A DNA stretch of 41,591 nucleotides, taken from positions 1 to 41,591 of IMG/VR virus record IMGVR_UViG_3300035698_018551; one strand, written 5' to 3'. A program made the translations under genes and the position numbers. The notes under the pieces were generated by a model. The model searched no databases. It was not told the DNA's origin and worked only from the letters and a program-made list of their open reading frames with translations. Below, one piece after another: positions 1 through 6,460 of the stretch. This DNA comes from a virus. The first letter of the stretch is position 1. The number at the start of each line of letters is the position of its first letter.

Positions 1-525
1 AAGGCCATCTTTTTGATGTGGTTTTACGGAGCATTCAGACGAAGCGAGGTGGCGGCTTTAAAAGTCGAGAATATTGAGTACTCGATCCAGGGGATTTCTG
101 TCCTCATTGAAACATCTAAATCAGACCAGTACAAAGAGGGTCGCGTCGTAGGAATACCATACTACAAAGAAAAACCAGCAGAATGCCCCGTGAACGCTTT
201 AAAGGCATGGATAGAGGCATCAAAGATTACAGAAGGCGCAGTGTTTCGTAAGATCGAGAAAGGCGGTAACATCTACGCCTCAGGACTCCAGCCGTCATCT
301 CTGGCGCTGATACTAAAAAAGCGTGTTGCTCCATTTGGAATAGGAAGGGAAATATCGGGTCACAGCATGAGAGCTGGGCACGTAACATCTGCGATCGAGA
401 GAAAGGTTCCTGAGTCGGCTATAATGAAACAGACAGGGCATTCACGAGTGGACACCATGCTTAAATACAGAAGGCCATTGTCTGAATTCACTGAGAATTC
501 TTCTGGGTATTTAATGAATGCCTAA
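1..525 (+). CDS. int: Tyrosine recombinase (integrase), C-terminal catalytic part; continues from 41006-41464 across the circular join
   Basis: These codons continue in frame from 41464, giving a 327-residue protein (153 codons before the join, 174 here). The catalytic set of a tyrosine recombinase is visible: Arg166 in GAFRRSEVAAL, Lys193 in TSKSDQ, His274-x-x-Arg277 in GHSMRAG, His300 in TGHSRVD and nucleophile Tyr309 in MLKYRR. The GHS-x-R and downstream helix wording resemble Cre more than lambda Int. The family cuts and rejoins DNA at inverted-arm core sites for integration or for resolution of circular dimers. The stop codon overlaps the convergent RusA gene by 15 nt, leaving no room for an attP site on this side. 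Confidence 0.95.
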   Translation, partial: KAIFLMWFYGAFRRSEVAALKVENIEYSIQGISVLIETSKSDQYKEGRVVGIPYYKEKPAECPVNALKAWIEASKITEGAVFRKIEKGGNIYASGLQPSSLALILKKRVAPFGIGREISGHSMRAGHVTSAIERKVPESAIMKQTGHSRVDTMLKYRRPLSEFTENSSGYLMNA

Positions 526-951
526 TTCTTTATGAAGTTGCAGGGTTCTTTTCATTGTAAACGGCAGCCGTTCGACATCAAGAATCTCTGGGACCTCTTC
601 AATGAAGATGTGCAGTCCTGGGTCACGTGATTTCAAACGAATCACTGGGCCTAGTTCTGCTTTTTGGTCACCGTCGAAAAATATCTCATCAAGGCAATCC
701 ATGTAGAATTTAGCCAAGTTGTCAGCATCGGGCTTACTTGTATGACGAACGAAGTTTTCGTCTATTTTTTTCAGTTCTTTTTTAGAGGTTCCCTTCGGAA
801 CTTTCATGTAGAATACAAAAGAAATTTTTGGAATATTAAAATAAGGAGCTTCACGGTTTCCGAATCCATCAGTAATCTCTACTAGTTTTCGTTTTATTTC
901 TATTTTGTCTTTAGAATTGGGGTTATAAATACCAGGAAATTTTCCTTTCAT
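511..951 (-). CDS. RusA-family Holliday junction endonuclease
   Basis: A 146-residue protein of normal length for the family. The core HTSKPDADNLAKFYMDCLDEIFFDGDQ-type segment (residues 70-96) carries the RusA signature: KPD-x-DN at 73-78, with Asp75 and Asp77, then Asp93/Asp95 before a VxLxxxK-like strand. RusA resolvases are small dimeric metal-dependent nucleases that cut Holliday junctions, and phages use them to debranch DNA before packaging. The gene is the last of the minus-strand recombination and replication group and converges on the recombinase gene with a 15-nt overlap. Confidence 0.85.
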   Translation of the reverse strand: MKGKFPGIYNPNSKDKIEIKRKLVEITDGFGNREAPYFNIPKISFVFYMKVPKGTSKKELKKIDENFVRHTSKPDADNLAKFYMDCLDEIFFDGDQKAELGPVIRLKSRDPGLHIFIEEVPEILDVERLPFTMKRTLQLHKELGIH

Positions 952-1001
952 GGTAATACGACCCCGTTTTTGATAAATTGGGTTGCCCTTCAGATGGAGG
1001 A

Positions 1002-1331
1002 CTAAAATGGCAGCGTCTCCTCGTCTGGGATAACTGGCTCATTACCTGCGTCTGGGTTGTCTATCAAGAATTGTTCTACAACATCTTTCAGCTGAGACTT
1101 GAATCGATGAGAGACAGCATTGGAGTCAAACTCAAGAATGTCCTCGTATTTTTTACCTGATGAAGTTTCGGTTACTTTAGTCGGAAGAGAGACCCACGAT
1201 TTGATCCCATCGCTAAAGATTTTAACTTCATGAATTTTAAGATGCCACGTAGTTAGGTATACCGTACAAACTGCTTGTAGGGACCCTTTGTTGATTGGGT
1301 GATAATTTTCTATTTGTATTACATTTGCCAT
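1002..1331 (-). CDS. Small SpoVG-like / candidate ssDNA-binding protein
   Basis: 109 residues. The pattern KGSLQAVCTVYL, IHEVKIF, WVSLPTK, GKKYEDILEF resembles the beta-rich SpoVG-like nucleic-acid-binding fold found in many phage recombination modules. The acidic tail ending EETLPF resembles the C-terminal protein-docking tip of SSB proteins. Its place between a resolvase and an initiator-like protein fits a DNA-binding role. This assignment is by pattern only. A good ribosome-binding site (AAGGAG, about 6 nt before the ATG at 1331) fixes the start. Confidence 0.55.
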   Translation of the reverse strand: MANVIQIENYHPINKGSLQAVCTVYLTTWHLKIHEVKIFSDGIKSWVSLPTKVTETSSGKKYEDILEFDSNAVSHRFKSQLKDVVEQFLIDNPDAGNEPVIPDEETLPF

Positions 1332-1388
1332 AAAAGCTCCTTTTCCTAACCAATGACATATATATTTTTTTACGTAAAGTTTTTTCTC

Positions 1389-1416
1389 TTGAAAATAATA
1401 TGATATGATTTATGAT
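1389..1416 (+). promoter_or_regulatory. Sigma70-type promoter for a small plus-strand RNA
   Basis: TTGAAA at 1389-1394 and TATGAT at 1411-1416 are separated by 16 bp, predicting a start near 1422. No plus-strand gene follows before the terminator at 1502-1533, so the promoter appears to serve a non-coding transcript. Confidence 0.55.
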
Positions 1417-1421
1417 GAGGA

Positions 1422-1533
1422 GATATCATTGTTACCTCTGTGATATGTGCGATTGTTAGATCCCTCCTCTCGGGGACGAATAAAAACATACGTGAGGATT
1501 TGAGGCTTCGTTAGTTCGGTGCCTCTTTTTTTT
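1422..1533 (+). ncRNA. Candidate small regulatory RNA, about 110 nt, with C-rich loops and its own terminator
   Basis: A promoter and an intrinsic terminator bracket a transcript with no credible ORF. Three hairpins can be drawn. ATATCA 1423-1428 pairs with TGATAT 1441-1446 around a loop containing ACCUCU. UCCC 1461-1464 pairs with GGGA 1473-1476 around a UCCUCUCG loop. A terminator has GAGGC 1502-1506 paired with GCCTC 1521-1525, followed by eight T residues. CCUCCU loops match the anti-Shine-Dalgarno sequence, as in C-rich-motif sRNAs that cover GGAGG sites on target mRNAs. The terminator overlaps the 3' end of the convergent gene at 1511-1669. Function is inferred and no known family was recognised. 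Confidence 0.5.
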
Positions 1534-1669
1534 CTTCAAAAATTGGACTGAAATATCTCAGAAGGAGAGCGCACTTCAGGCAAACATCTTCTTCGTGTCG
1601 TTTTCTTTCTGGCTCTTTAGAAACGTAGTTCTCCTTGCAGGTTTCACACCGCACAACTCTCTCTTTCAT
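1511..1669 (-). CDS. 52-residue zinc-ribbon-like protein
   Basis: ATG at 1669 follows AGGA by about 7 nt. The product has two CxxC-type pairs (Cys8-x-x-Cys11 and Cys30-x-x-Cys33) with His25 between, and a lysine/glutamate-rich tail. This is the layout of a single treble-clef or zinc-ribbon module that may bind DNA, RNA or protein. It lies in the minus-strand replication operon between the initiator-like gene and the SpoVG-like gene. Function is unknown. Confidence 0.65.
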   Translation of the reverse strand: MKERVVRCETCKENYVSKEPERKRHEEDVCLKCALLLRYFSPIFEEKKEAPN

Positions 1670-1769
1670 AAAATTCCTATTTTAAGGCACCCTGAGGGCT
1701 TTGTTTTTATTTCAGAAGCCCCACACACCAGAGTTGTGCTTACAGGCCTCTCTGTGTTACTTAAAACTC
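1670..1769 (-). other. 100-bp intergenic spacer between the initiator-like gene and the zinc-ribbon gene
   Basis: No ORF or T-tailed terminator is visible. A GGGCTT / AAGCCC inverted repeat can form a weak hairpin upstream of the zinc-ribbon gene's ribosome-binding site. Confidence 0.3.
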
Positions 1770-2855
1770 TCACAGGGACTCCAAAATGCCAGCTGGTATC
1801 CAACTAATGTTGTTTAGGAACTTTTCCAGCCTTTCTGTGAAGTCGGGATCGTGATAGTTGAATTCTTTTACTTTCATGGTTTTTCGGATGGTAAATGAAA
1901 TAGAAGATTGTCCGGCTGAAACTTTTATCCCCTGGGCTGCTCCAGAGTCAGATATTTTCTCCTTCAGCTTCTCGGATATTCTCTCGTGACGTTTTGAAAA
2001 GTGCTCCTGATTTGCTGGGGATGATTGCATTTTGACCTCAATCTGATCGAAGTTTTTTCGGATAATGGCAGCAGGATTTTTGTTAAACATAAGAGGCCTC
2101 CAGAAATCATGATGGTCTAGTGCCCAATTCAGTATTTTCATGATCTTCTCTGGTGGTCTCTTGTCCAACCTAAGCAGCCCGTCGGTTGCGTTATGTATAT
2201 TTTTAAGATTTTTAGGAATCTTGTAGTCAGGTTTCTCACCTAGAATCTTCTCCAGGATGTTTTTTGTCATGTCTGTGACTTCTTCAGAGAATTCTTTTGG
2301 AGGGGGTTTCTCTTCAGGAGCTTTAGCTCCGTCCTCAGTATGAGGAGATATAAGAGGAGTATTCTTACCCTCTGTTTCAGTCTCTCTCTTTATTGGTAGT
2401 GCATCGTTTCCGAAGGTTGGGGTACCGAGATGTCGAAAACCGGTGTGTCGGAAAGATTTTTTGAAAATCTCTGTTTCAGTCTCCTTTTCTTCGACTGTTG
2501 CTGGAAACTCAAATATCACATACTCAACGACTTTTGCGCTCATTCGACCGTCTTCTTCTTTTATGTAGCCATCAAGACGGAGTACGTAGTCATATTTGAT
2601 AAGCTCTTTCATAGCATTGGATATACAGGCGCGACCTTCTTTGCATGAATCGGCCAGCTGAGCTATTGAAAACTTCCAGTCATCTGGTTTAGACAGGCAT
2701 CTTGCCCAAAGCCCGGTGGCCTTCAGTGATAGGTTTTTGTCCCAAAGAGCACCCTTGTTTAGCTGAACAAATGGGTTTTCTCGGTTGTGTCGTACTCGAC
2801 AAATTGTTCTAGAGGATTGTTTTTTGTTGACGTTTTGTTGAAGTTCTCTTATCAT
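1770..2855 (-). CDS. Initiator-like winged-helix replication protein (phage O / replisome-organiser type)
   Basis: 361 residues. Residues about 25-120 form a winged-helix reading FVQLNKGALWDKNLSLKATG, then LSKPDDWKFSIAQLADSCKEG and NAMKELIKYDYV. This is the standard N-terminal domain of phage replication initiators and organisers. A proline- and glutamate-rich linker (about 125-200) leads to a C-terminal domain containing MKILNWALDHHDFWRPLMFN, as in O-like and DnaD-like proteins. Such proteins bind origin iterons and recruit host helicase. It is the only recognisable replication gene in the genome. The start is supported by AAGGTG upstream of the ATG at 2855. Confidence 0.75.
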   Translation of the reverse strand: MIRELQQNVNKKQSSRTICRVRHNRENPFVQLNKGALWDKNLSLKATGLWARCLSKPDDWKFSIAQLADSCKEGRACISNAMKELIKYDYVLRLDGYIKEEDGRMSAKVVEYVIFEFPATVEEKETETEIFKKSFRHTGFRHLGTPTFGNDALPIKRETETEGKNTPLISPHTEDGAKAPEEKPPPKEFSEEVTDMTKNILEKILGEKPDYKIPKNLKNIHNATDGLLRLDKRPPEKIMKILNWALDHHDFWRPLMFNKNPAAIIRKNFDQIEVKMQSSPANQEHFSKRHERISEKLKEKISDSGAAQGIKVSAGQSSISFTIRKTMKVKEFNYHDPDFTERLEKFLNNISWIPAGILESL

Positions 2856-2887
2856 ACGATCACCTTTTGCTGAGGATTATTGAATAC

Positions 2888-2916
2888 TAAAAAGGGCCTC
2901 TGGTTGGGCCCTTTTT
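2888..2916 (-). terminator. Strong symmetrical terminator hairpin in the leader of the initiator-like gene
   Basis: AAAAAGGGCC (2889-2898) and GGCCCTTTTT (2907-2916) form a perfect 10-bp stem with an 8-nt loop. It has A and T runs on both sides, so it could terminate on either strand. It lies only 33 bp before the start of the gene at 1770-2855. The gene is therefore either read through from upstream or regulated by attenuation at this hairpin. Confidence 0.65.
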
Positions 2917-2960
2917 CTTTTGCATGTCAACAGGTCATATCACAAATAAAATTTACTGTG

Positions 2961-2985
2961 TAATAAAAAGAGCAAAAGCTCTATG
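2961..2985 (-). terminator. Intrinsic terminator after the 3.0-3.8 kb minus-strand operon
   Basis: On the minus strand AGAGC, a TTTT loop, then GCTCT run into TTTTTATT. The 5-bp stem with U-tract follows the stop of the gene at 3035-3358 by about 50 nt. Confidence 0.55.
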
Positions 2986-3034
2986 CTATTGGCGCGTATG
3001 TTCTAGGTGTATCGGATGTTTTTGGATGTCTGGT

Positions 3035-3358
3035 TTACTGGGGTGAGTCGTTCTTTTTGAATGGCTCATTTTTTTTTGATTGCATATATTCCTTGTAGTA
3101 CCATCTATGAGAATCGTTGAACTGTTTCCTGTAGGACGAGAACTTGTCTTTGTTTTTGGCGTAATATCCTCTTCGATATTCTCTTCGTTTCTCGGGGTCT
3201 ACGTCGCGAGCCAGCCATTCTTTATTTTTACGCTGGTATTCTACATTTTTTCTATTTGTGCAGGTCTTGCACTCAGGTCTAGTTTTTCCAGAGCAAATGT
3301 AGAAATCTGAACGTTCTTTAGCTTTCTGGCACTGGCTGCACGTTTTTAGATCTTTCAT
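3035..3358 (-). CDS. Zinc-finger protein with basic tail
   Basis: 107 residues. The N-terminal CSQCQKAKERSDFYICSGKTR / CKTC arrangement holds two CxxC pairs (Cys7, Cys10, Cys30, Cys33), a treble-clef finger of the kind seen at the front of phage HNH or endonuclease-VII-like proteins. No HNH catalytic motif follows. The remainder is highly charged and tyrosine-rich (YRRGYYAKNKDKFSSYRKQF), suggesting nucleic-acid binding. The start overlaps the end of the upstream gene by 41 nt. Confidence 0.7.
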   Translation of the reverse strand: MKDLKTCSQCQKAKERSDFYICSGKTRPECKTCTNRKNVEYQRKNKEWLARDVDPEKRREYRRGYYAKNKDKFSSYRKQFNDSHRWYYKEYMQSKKNEPFKKNDSPQ

Positions 3359-3656
3359 AACAATTTTGAGGGCAAGCCAAAAGGCCTTTATTTATTTTTA
3401 AAATTCCTAGAGGTTTAATTAAAACTGATGATTCGTCATATTCTGTAGTTAATATATAATTGTCTTTCTCAAGGCTTTGAATAATTTTTTCAGCTGACAT
3501 GTCCATTGGTTGATATATTAAAATCCCATCAGAAACGAAAGTGTTACAAATGTTTATCCAAGCGAGGTAATAGTCAGTAGATTTTTTTTGTGCCTGAGAA
3601 ACGCATTTTATGCAAAAACACAGATTTGAACTTGTATCGTCAGTCGACATCGTCAT
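3318..3656 (-). CDS. Hypothetical cysteine-containing protein
   Basis: 112 residues of unknown function. An N-terminal CFCIKC cluster and a later CPQNC could form a metal site. Methionines at positions 1 and 3 are both possible starts. It overlaps the gene upstream (3640-3798) by 17 nt and the gene downstream (3035-3358) by 41 nt. Such compact packing is typical of early phage operons, but the 41-nt overlap lowers confidence. Confidence 0.5.
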   Translation of the reverse strand: MTMSTDDTSSNLCFCIKCVSQAQKKSTDYYLAWINICNTFVSDGILIYQPMDMSAEKIIQSLEKDNYILTTEYDESSVLIKPLGILKINKGLLACPQNCYERSKNVQPVPES

Positions 3657-3798
3657 AATAGTCCTCTAACTCAATAGATTTGTTTTCATCATTATGAAAA
3701 GTTGCTTCCAGAATCATTGTGTTTCTAAACAATTCATCTGTCTTTTTTGTTGTTTCATCATGATATGGTTTAATTTGCACTATTTTTCTTTCTTTCAT
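3640..3798 (-). CDS. Hypothetical 52-residue acidic protein
   Basis: ATG at 3798 opens the minus-strand operon driven by the promoter at 3845-3873. The product begins MKERKIVQIKPYHDE and ends in an acidic ELEDYYDDVD tail. AGGGA lies about 9 nt before the start. It overlaps the next gene by 17 nt. No family was recognised. Confidence 0.55.
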   Translation of the reverse strand: MKERKIVQIKPYHDETTKKTDELFRNTMILEATFHNDENKSIELEDYYDDVD

Positions 3799-3844
3799 AA
3801 AATTCGGTCCCTTGAAGTATTTCTCTATTCTCTATTTAATTTTT

Positions 3845-3942
3845 TGTATAGCATTTTTTTTTAAATGATTCAAACGTCAACTTATAAAAAACTTCTTGTC
3901 ACGTGTTAAATATTTTGATAGTGTGAAAAATATATTTATAAA
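3845..3942. promoter_or_regulatory. Divergent promoter pair between the two recombination/replication operons
   Basis: Minus strand: TTGAAT (3873-3868), 17 bp, TATACA (3850-3845), firing toward the gene at 3640-3798. Plus strand: TTGATA (3915-3920), 16 bp, TATAAA (3937-3942), firing toward the exonuclease-RecT operon. A CACGTG element lies between them at about 3900-3905. This is likely an early control region. Confidence 0.55.
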
Positions 3943-3965
3943 CAATAGGCAACATAAGAATTTTA

Positions 3966-4571
3966 TTGGAAGAGCTTAAGAAACAAAGAGAAGATTATGC
4001 AAGAGTTAGTACCGTTCTTTATCCGTACTCAGGACTGCAACACGTTGACCCCTATATTTTAGAACGAGCTGCCAACAGAGGAACTAGAGTTCATAAAATA
4101 TGCGAAGGCGTTCTAAGAGGTCTTGGAGAACACGGTGGAGACGATGAGACAGAGCCTTACATGAAGTCATTTCGGCAATGGTATGACCCAAACATGAAGA
4201 TTCTAGAGATAGAAAAGAGGTTTTGGGACGATGAACTTCAAATTACTGGACAATGTGATGCAATTGTAGAGGAAAACGGAGGACTGTCACTGATCGATTT
4301 TAAGACGTCTTACAGCCCCTCAAAGACCTGGGCAGTACAAGGAGCTGCTTATGCCTATTTGGCTGCTCAGGACGGCTTTAAAATAAGCTCAATTAAGTTC
4401 ATTCATCTAAGAAGACGAGGAACCGCTGCAAAAGTGTACGAATACCCTATTAACCCTGAGTTATTTTTATCATGTGTGAAAATCCACGACTATTTTTTCA
4501 AAAAAATCCCGAAGACCAAGACGAAGATTATTACGACGAGTGGGGAGATGATATCAGAGATTTCGAAATGA
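3966..4571 (+). CDS. PD-(D/E)XK-family exonuclease (RecB/RecE-like), partner of RecT
   Basis: 201 residues. Motifs of the nuclease superfamily are in order: RGTRVH (His43), GQCDAI (Asp98), IDFKTS (Asp111-Phe-Lys113) and QGAAYAYL (Gln125). These make the metal-dependent active site used by RecE/lambda-Exo/Cas4-like nucleases to resect dsDNA ends. It sits directly upstream of a RecT annealase, the usual exonuclease-annealase pair for single-strand annealing recombination. No ATG is available near the N-terminus. TTG at 3966 is the best start, about 24 nt after the -10 box. The last 25 or so residues are overlapped by another frame. Confidence 0.85.
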   Translation: MEELKKQREDYARVSTVLYPYSGLQHVDPYILERAANRGTRVHKICEGVLRGLGEHGGDDETEPYMKSFRQWYDPNMKILEIEKRFWDDELQITGQCDAIVEENGGLSLIDFKTSYSPSKTWAVQGAAYAYLAAQDGFKISSIKFIHLRRRGTAAKVYEYPINPELFLSCVKIHDYFFKKIPKTKTKIITTSGEMISEISK

Positions 4572-4615
4572 AACAAGAAAGATTAAACCAGAGAGAAGGA
4601 GATAAATGGCTATAG
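4472..4615 (+). CDS. Overlapping 47-residue acidic protein
   Basis: An ATG at 4472 opens a frame inside the 3' end of the exonuclease gene and runs 10 nt into the RecT gene. The product is strongly acidic in the middle (NPEDQDEDYYDEWGDDIRDF) and ends in a charged helix. Its composition looks more protein-like than the low-complexity lysine/threonine tail of the exonuclease frame it overlaps. No clear ribosome-binding site is seen, so it may be translationally coupled. Confidence 0.4.
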   Translation: MCENPRLFFQKNPEDQDEDYYDEWGDDIRDFEMKQERLNQREGDKWL

Positions 4616-5388
4616 CAACCACACCGACAATACCTAGCGACCATGAAATGATGGTTTTTACCACGATGGCCACGCAGGCTGTAGAAAGTAAGATGTATAA
4701 AGGCATAGGGGATCAGGCTGGGGTTATGATGGTAATGCTGGCAGCTAGGGAACTAGGGATTGCTCCTATGCAAGCTCTCAATGGAGGTCTTAATATAATT
4801 CAAGGCAAGGTTGAAATATCTGCAAGAATGATGGGGGCACTCATCCGAAAAGCTGGTCACTCTATTTCTATGATAGAATCCAATGACTCAATATGCACGC
4901 TAAAGGGTGTGAGAGCCGACAATGGTGACACCATAGAGGCATCCTACTCTGTCGTAGAAGCTCAGAAAGCTGGCATCGTCAGGAATGGTGGTGGATGGAC
5001 TAAGTTCCCTAAAGACATGTGTTATGCCCGTGCTATTAGCCGTCTGGCTAGACAGTTGTTTGCCGATGTTATTGGAATTGGATATGTCGAGGGAGAAATA
5101 AAGGCCAACGATGATATTCCGTCCATAGCGTTTAAAGAGCCAGAAAAACACACCGCAAAAGAATTGCTACAAACATATCTTAACTATTTTGAAAAAGAGG
5201 ATAGGGTTTTAGCAGTTAAATATATGAAATCAATTGGAAAGGTTTGGAATTATAATGAAAGAGAGGTGCTTGATTATATGTTAATTCGATTGGTTGACGA
5301 TGATAGCGCTTTAGCTTCAGACTTTAACCGATGGAAAGATAAACAGAATGAATCAAATACAAAAGATACCAACAAACCTTCCTCTTAA
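4606..5388 (+). CDS. recT: RecT-type single-strand annealing protein
   Basis: 260 residues. The conserved block GGWTKFPKDMCYARAISRLARQLFADVIG (about residues 125-153) with GIGYVEGEI after it, and an earlier ALNGGLNIIQGKVEISA segment, are typical of phage RecT-like annealases. These proteins coat ssDNA left by the upstream exonuclease and anneal it to complementary DNA, helping recombination, genome circularisation or concatemer formation. The ATG at 4606 follows GAAGGAG by about 6 nt. The C-terminal 90 residues form a more variable helical tail. Confidence 0.85.
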   Translation: MAIATTPTIPSDHEMMVFTTMATQAVESKMYKGIGDQAGVMMVMLAARELGIAPMQALNGGLNIIQGKVEISARMMGALIRKAGHSISMIESNDSICTLKGVRADNGDTIEASYSVVEAQKAGIVRNGGGWTKFPKDMCYARAISRLARQLFADVIGIGYVEGEIKANDDIPSIAFKEPEKHTAKELLQTYLNYFEKEDRVLAVKYMKSIGKVWNYNEREVLDYMLIRLVDDDSALASDFNRWKDKQNESNTKDTNKPSS

Positions 5389-5656
5389 CATTCCTAGGGT
5401 CGGAGTTCGCAGCAAGATATCAAGGGGAAAATATAAAAGATACACCTACACGACAGCTAAGATGTTTGCAGATTCTAATGGGTGGATCTCCGCACTAAAA
5501 GCACTTCCTGAGGAACTAGAACTTGTCCAGCTAAAAACAGCTGTTCATGGAATGGTTAATGGATGGCTTTCTGGAAATCACTGGAATGGTACAAGGCTTA
5601 AAGATGTTATGGAAATAACAAGTTGGAAACTAATACCACAAAATGTGTGTCACTAA
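5348..5656 (+). CDS. Hypothetical protein at the end of the exonuclease-RecT operon
   Basis: 102 residues, unknown function. The start lies 41 nt inside the 3' end of recT with GGAAAG upstream. The N-terminal third is basic (VRSKISRGKYKRYTYTTAKMF); the rest has an ELVQLKTAVHGMVNGWLSGNHWNGTRL segment that looks helical. Co-transcription with recT suggests a role in recombination or DNA metabolism. Confidence 0.65.
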   Translation: MNQIQKIPTNLPLNIPRVGVRSKISRGKYKRYTYTTAKMFADSNGWISALKALPEELELVQLKTAVHGMVNGWLSGNHWNGTRLKDVMEITSWKLIPQNVCH

Positions 5657-5716
5657 AACCTGAATTCAATAACGAATTCAATTCCTGCATCCATTGTTTC
5701 TAAATAGAACATTGGC
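5657..5716. other. Convergent intergenic region with a GAATTC dyad
   Basis: Between the plus-strand recombination operon and the minus-strand lipoprotein gene lies TGAATTC, a 6-nt spacer, then GAATTCA. It is a possible weak bidirectional terminator without a T-tract. Nothing else is seen. Confidence 0.3.
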
Positions 5717-6043
5717 TTAATCTTGAACGAATGATCCAGCCCAATCAACCCATGACTGGATGTTGTTATTCTCTTTAGATCCGTCTTTATCGTCGTTTGA
5801 TGTTGACTCTGATTGTTTTCTAGGTGGTTTGTTTTCGTTGGTATCTGACTTTGTACCATCGGAAGGTGACTTAGTGGCATCATCTGGCAACTTGTCAGTA
5901 TGGCGAGATTTAGTAGCATGTTTATGGTGCTTCTTTGTTTTTTTAGGATGCACTTTCTGGTACATGTATGTACATCCTGTAAATGAAATTACAGAAATAC
6001 AGAGGAAGGCACACAATAGGTATCTTGATAAGGTTTTGTTCAT
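5717..6043 (-). CDS. Small lipoprotein
   Basis: 108 residues from the ATG at 6043. Residues 1-23 are a signal peptide (basic MNKTLSRY, hydrophobic LLCAFLCISVIS) ending in lipobox FTGC with Cys24 as the lipidated residue. The mature part is a long polar, lysine/serine/threonine/aspartate-rich linker ending in a short amphipathic NIQSWVDWAGSFVQD. Lipoproteins of this size in phages act as o-spanins or as lysogenic-conversion/superinfection-exclusion proteins, and the sequence does not decide between these. A TTGACA-17-TATTAG promoter places the transcript start at the ATG, so the mRNA may be leaderless. Confidence 0.7.
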   Translation of the reverse strand: MNKTLSRYLLCAFLCISVISFTGCTYMYQKVHPKKTKKHHKHATKSRHTDKLPDDATKSPSDGTKSDTNENKPPRKQSESTSNDDKDGSKENNNIQSWVDWAGSFVQD

Positions 6044-6050
6044 GTTCCTA

Positions 6051-6079
6051 CTAATATTTTTTATTAAATTTAATGTCAA
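6051..6079 (-). promoter_or_regulatory. Promoter of the lipoprotein gene, leaderless spacing
   Basis: TTGACA (6079-6074), 17 bp, TATTAG (6056-6051). The ATG at 6043 is 7 nt beyond the -10 box, exactly where transcription should begin. Confidence 0.55.
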
Positions 6080-6084
6080 TAATT

Positions 6085-6444
6085 TTATGGACTCAGATCG
6101 CCATATATTCTAGTTACATAAAATGATCCTGATGTAGGACTAACGGCCCCTGCTCTTTTTACTGAGATTTGAGTCCCCTTAACTAAATGGAAACCATCTG
6201 GTGTGTTTTTGTTAGCACTAAGGTCGTAGACTACTCCACTATTCGCAGGAACGATATCATGGTTGGTGCTTGCGTCTGTAGATACTAATGCATCTTGGTT
6301 AGTTCCGTTGTAAAACTTTACTACTCTTATCACTGCAAGACTTGCTGATCCTACAGAGGCATAAGAATCTGTAATGCTTCCAAAAGCAAGAGATGCTAGG
6401 GTTTCAAACGCAACTCTATTTTTATAGGTTGGTGAACGTGTCAT
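6085..6444 (-). CDS. Virion-associated protein, last gene of the structural operon
   Basis: 119 residues, beginning MTRSPTYKNRVAFETLASL. The composition is beta-rich and low in charge (VIRVVKFYNGTNQDALVSTD, KGTQISVKRAGAVS), like small head or tail decoration proteins. The segment VSPTSGSFYVTRIYG resembles end strands of neighbouring fibre proteins. It lies 16 nt after the 631-residue fibre gene and is co-transcribed with it. Confidence 0.6.
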   Translation of the reverse strand: MTRSPTYKNRVAFETLASLAFGSITDSYASVGSASLAVIRVVKFYNGTNQDALVSTDASTNHDIVPANSGVVYDLSANKNTPDGFHLVKGTQISVKRAGAVSPTSGSFYVTRIYGDLSP

Positions 6445-6460
6445 TATTGCTTTCCTTTTA

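Noticed and set aside
1370-1489. 39-codon minus-strand frame opposite the small RNA
   Set aside because: No ribosome-binding site before its ATG, and the plus strand has a matched promoter and terminator over the same stretch.
2925-2930. TTGACA on the minus strand as -35 box of the initiator gene
   Set aside because: The sequence 17 bp downstream falls in the GC-rich terminator stem and has no -10 resemblance.
5760-6113. 117-residue plus-strand frame
   Set aside because: Antisense to the lipoprotein gene, whose signal peptide, lipobox and promoter are coherent; the plus frame has no ribosome-binding site.
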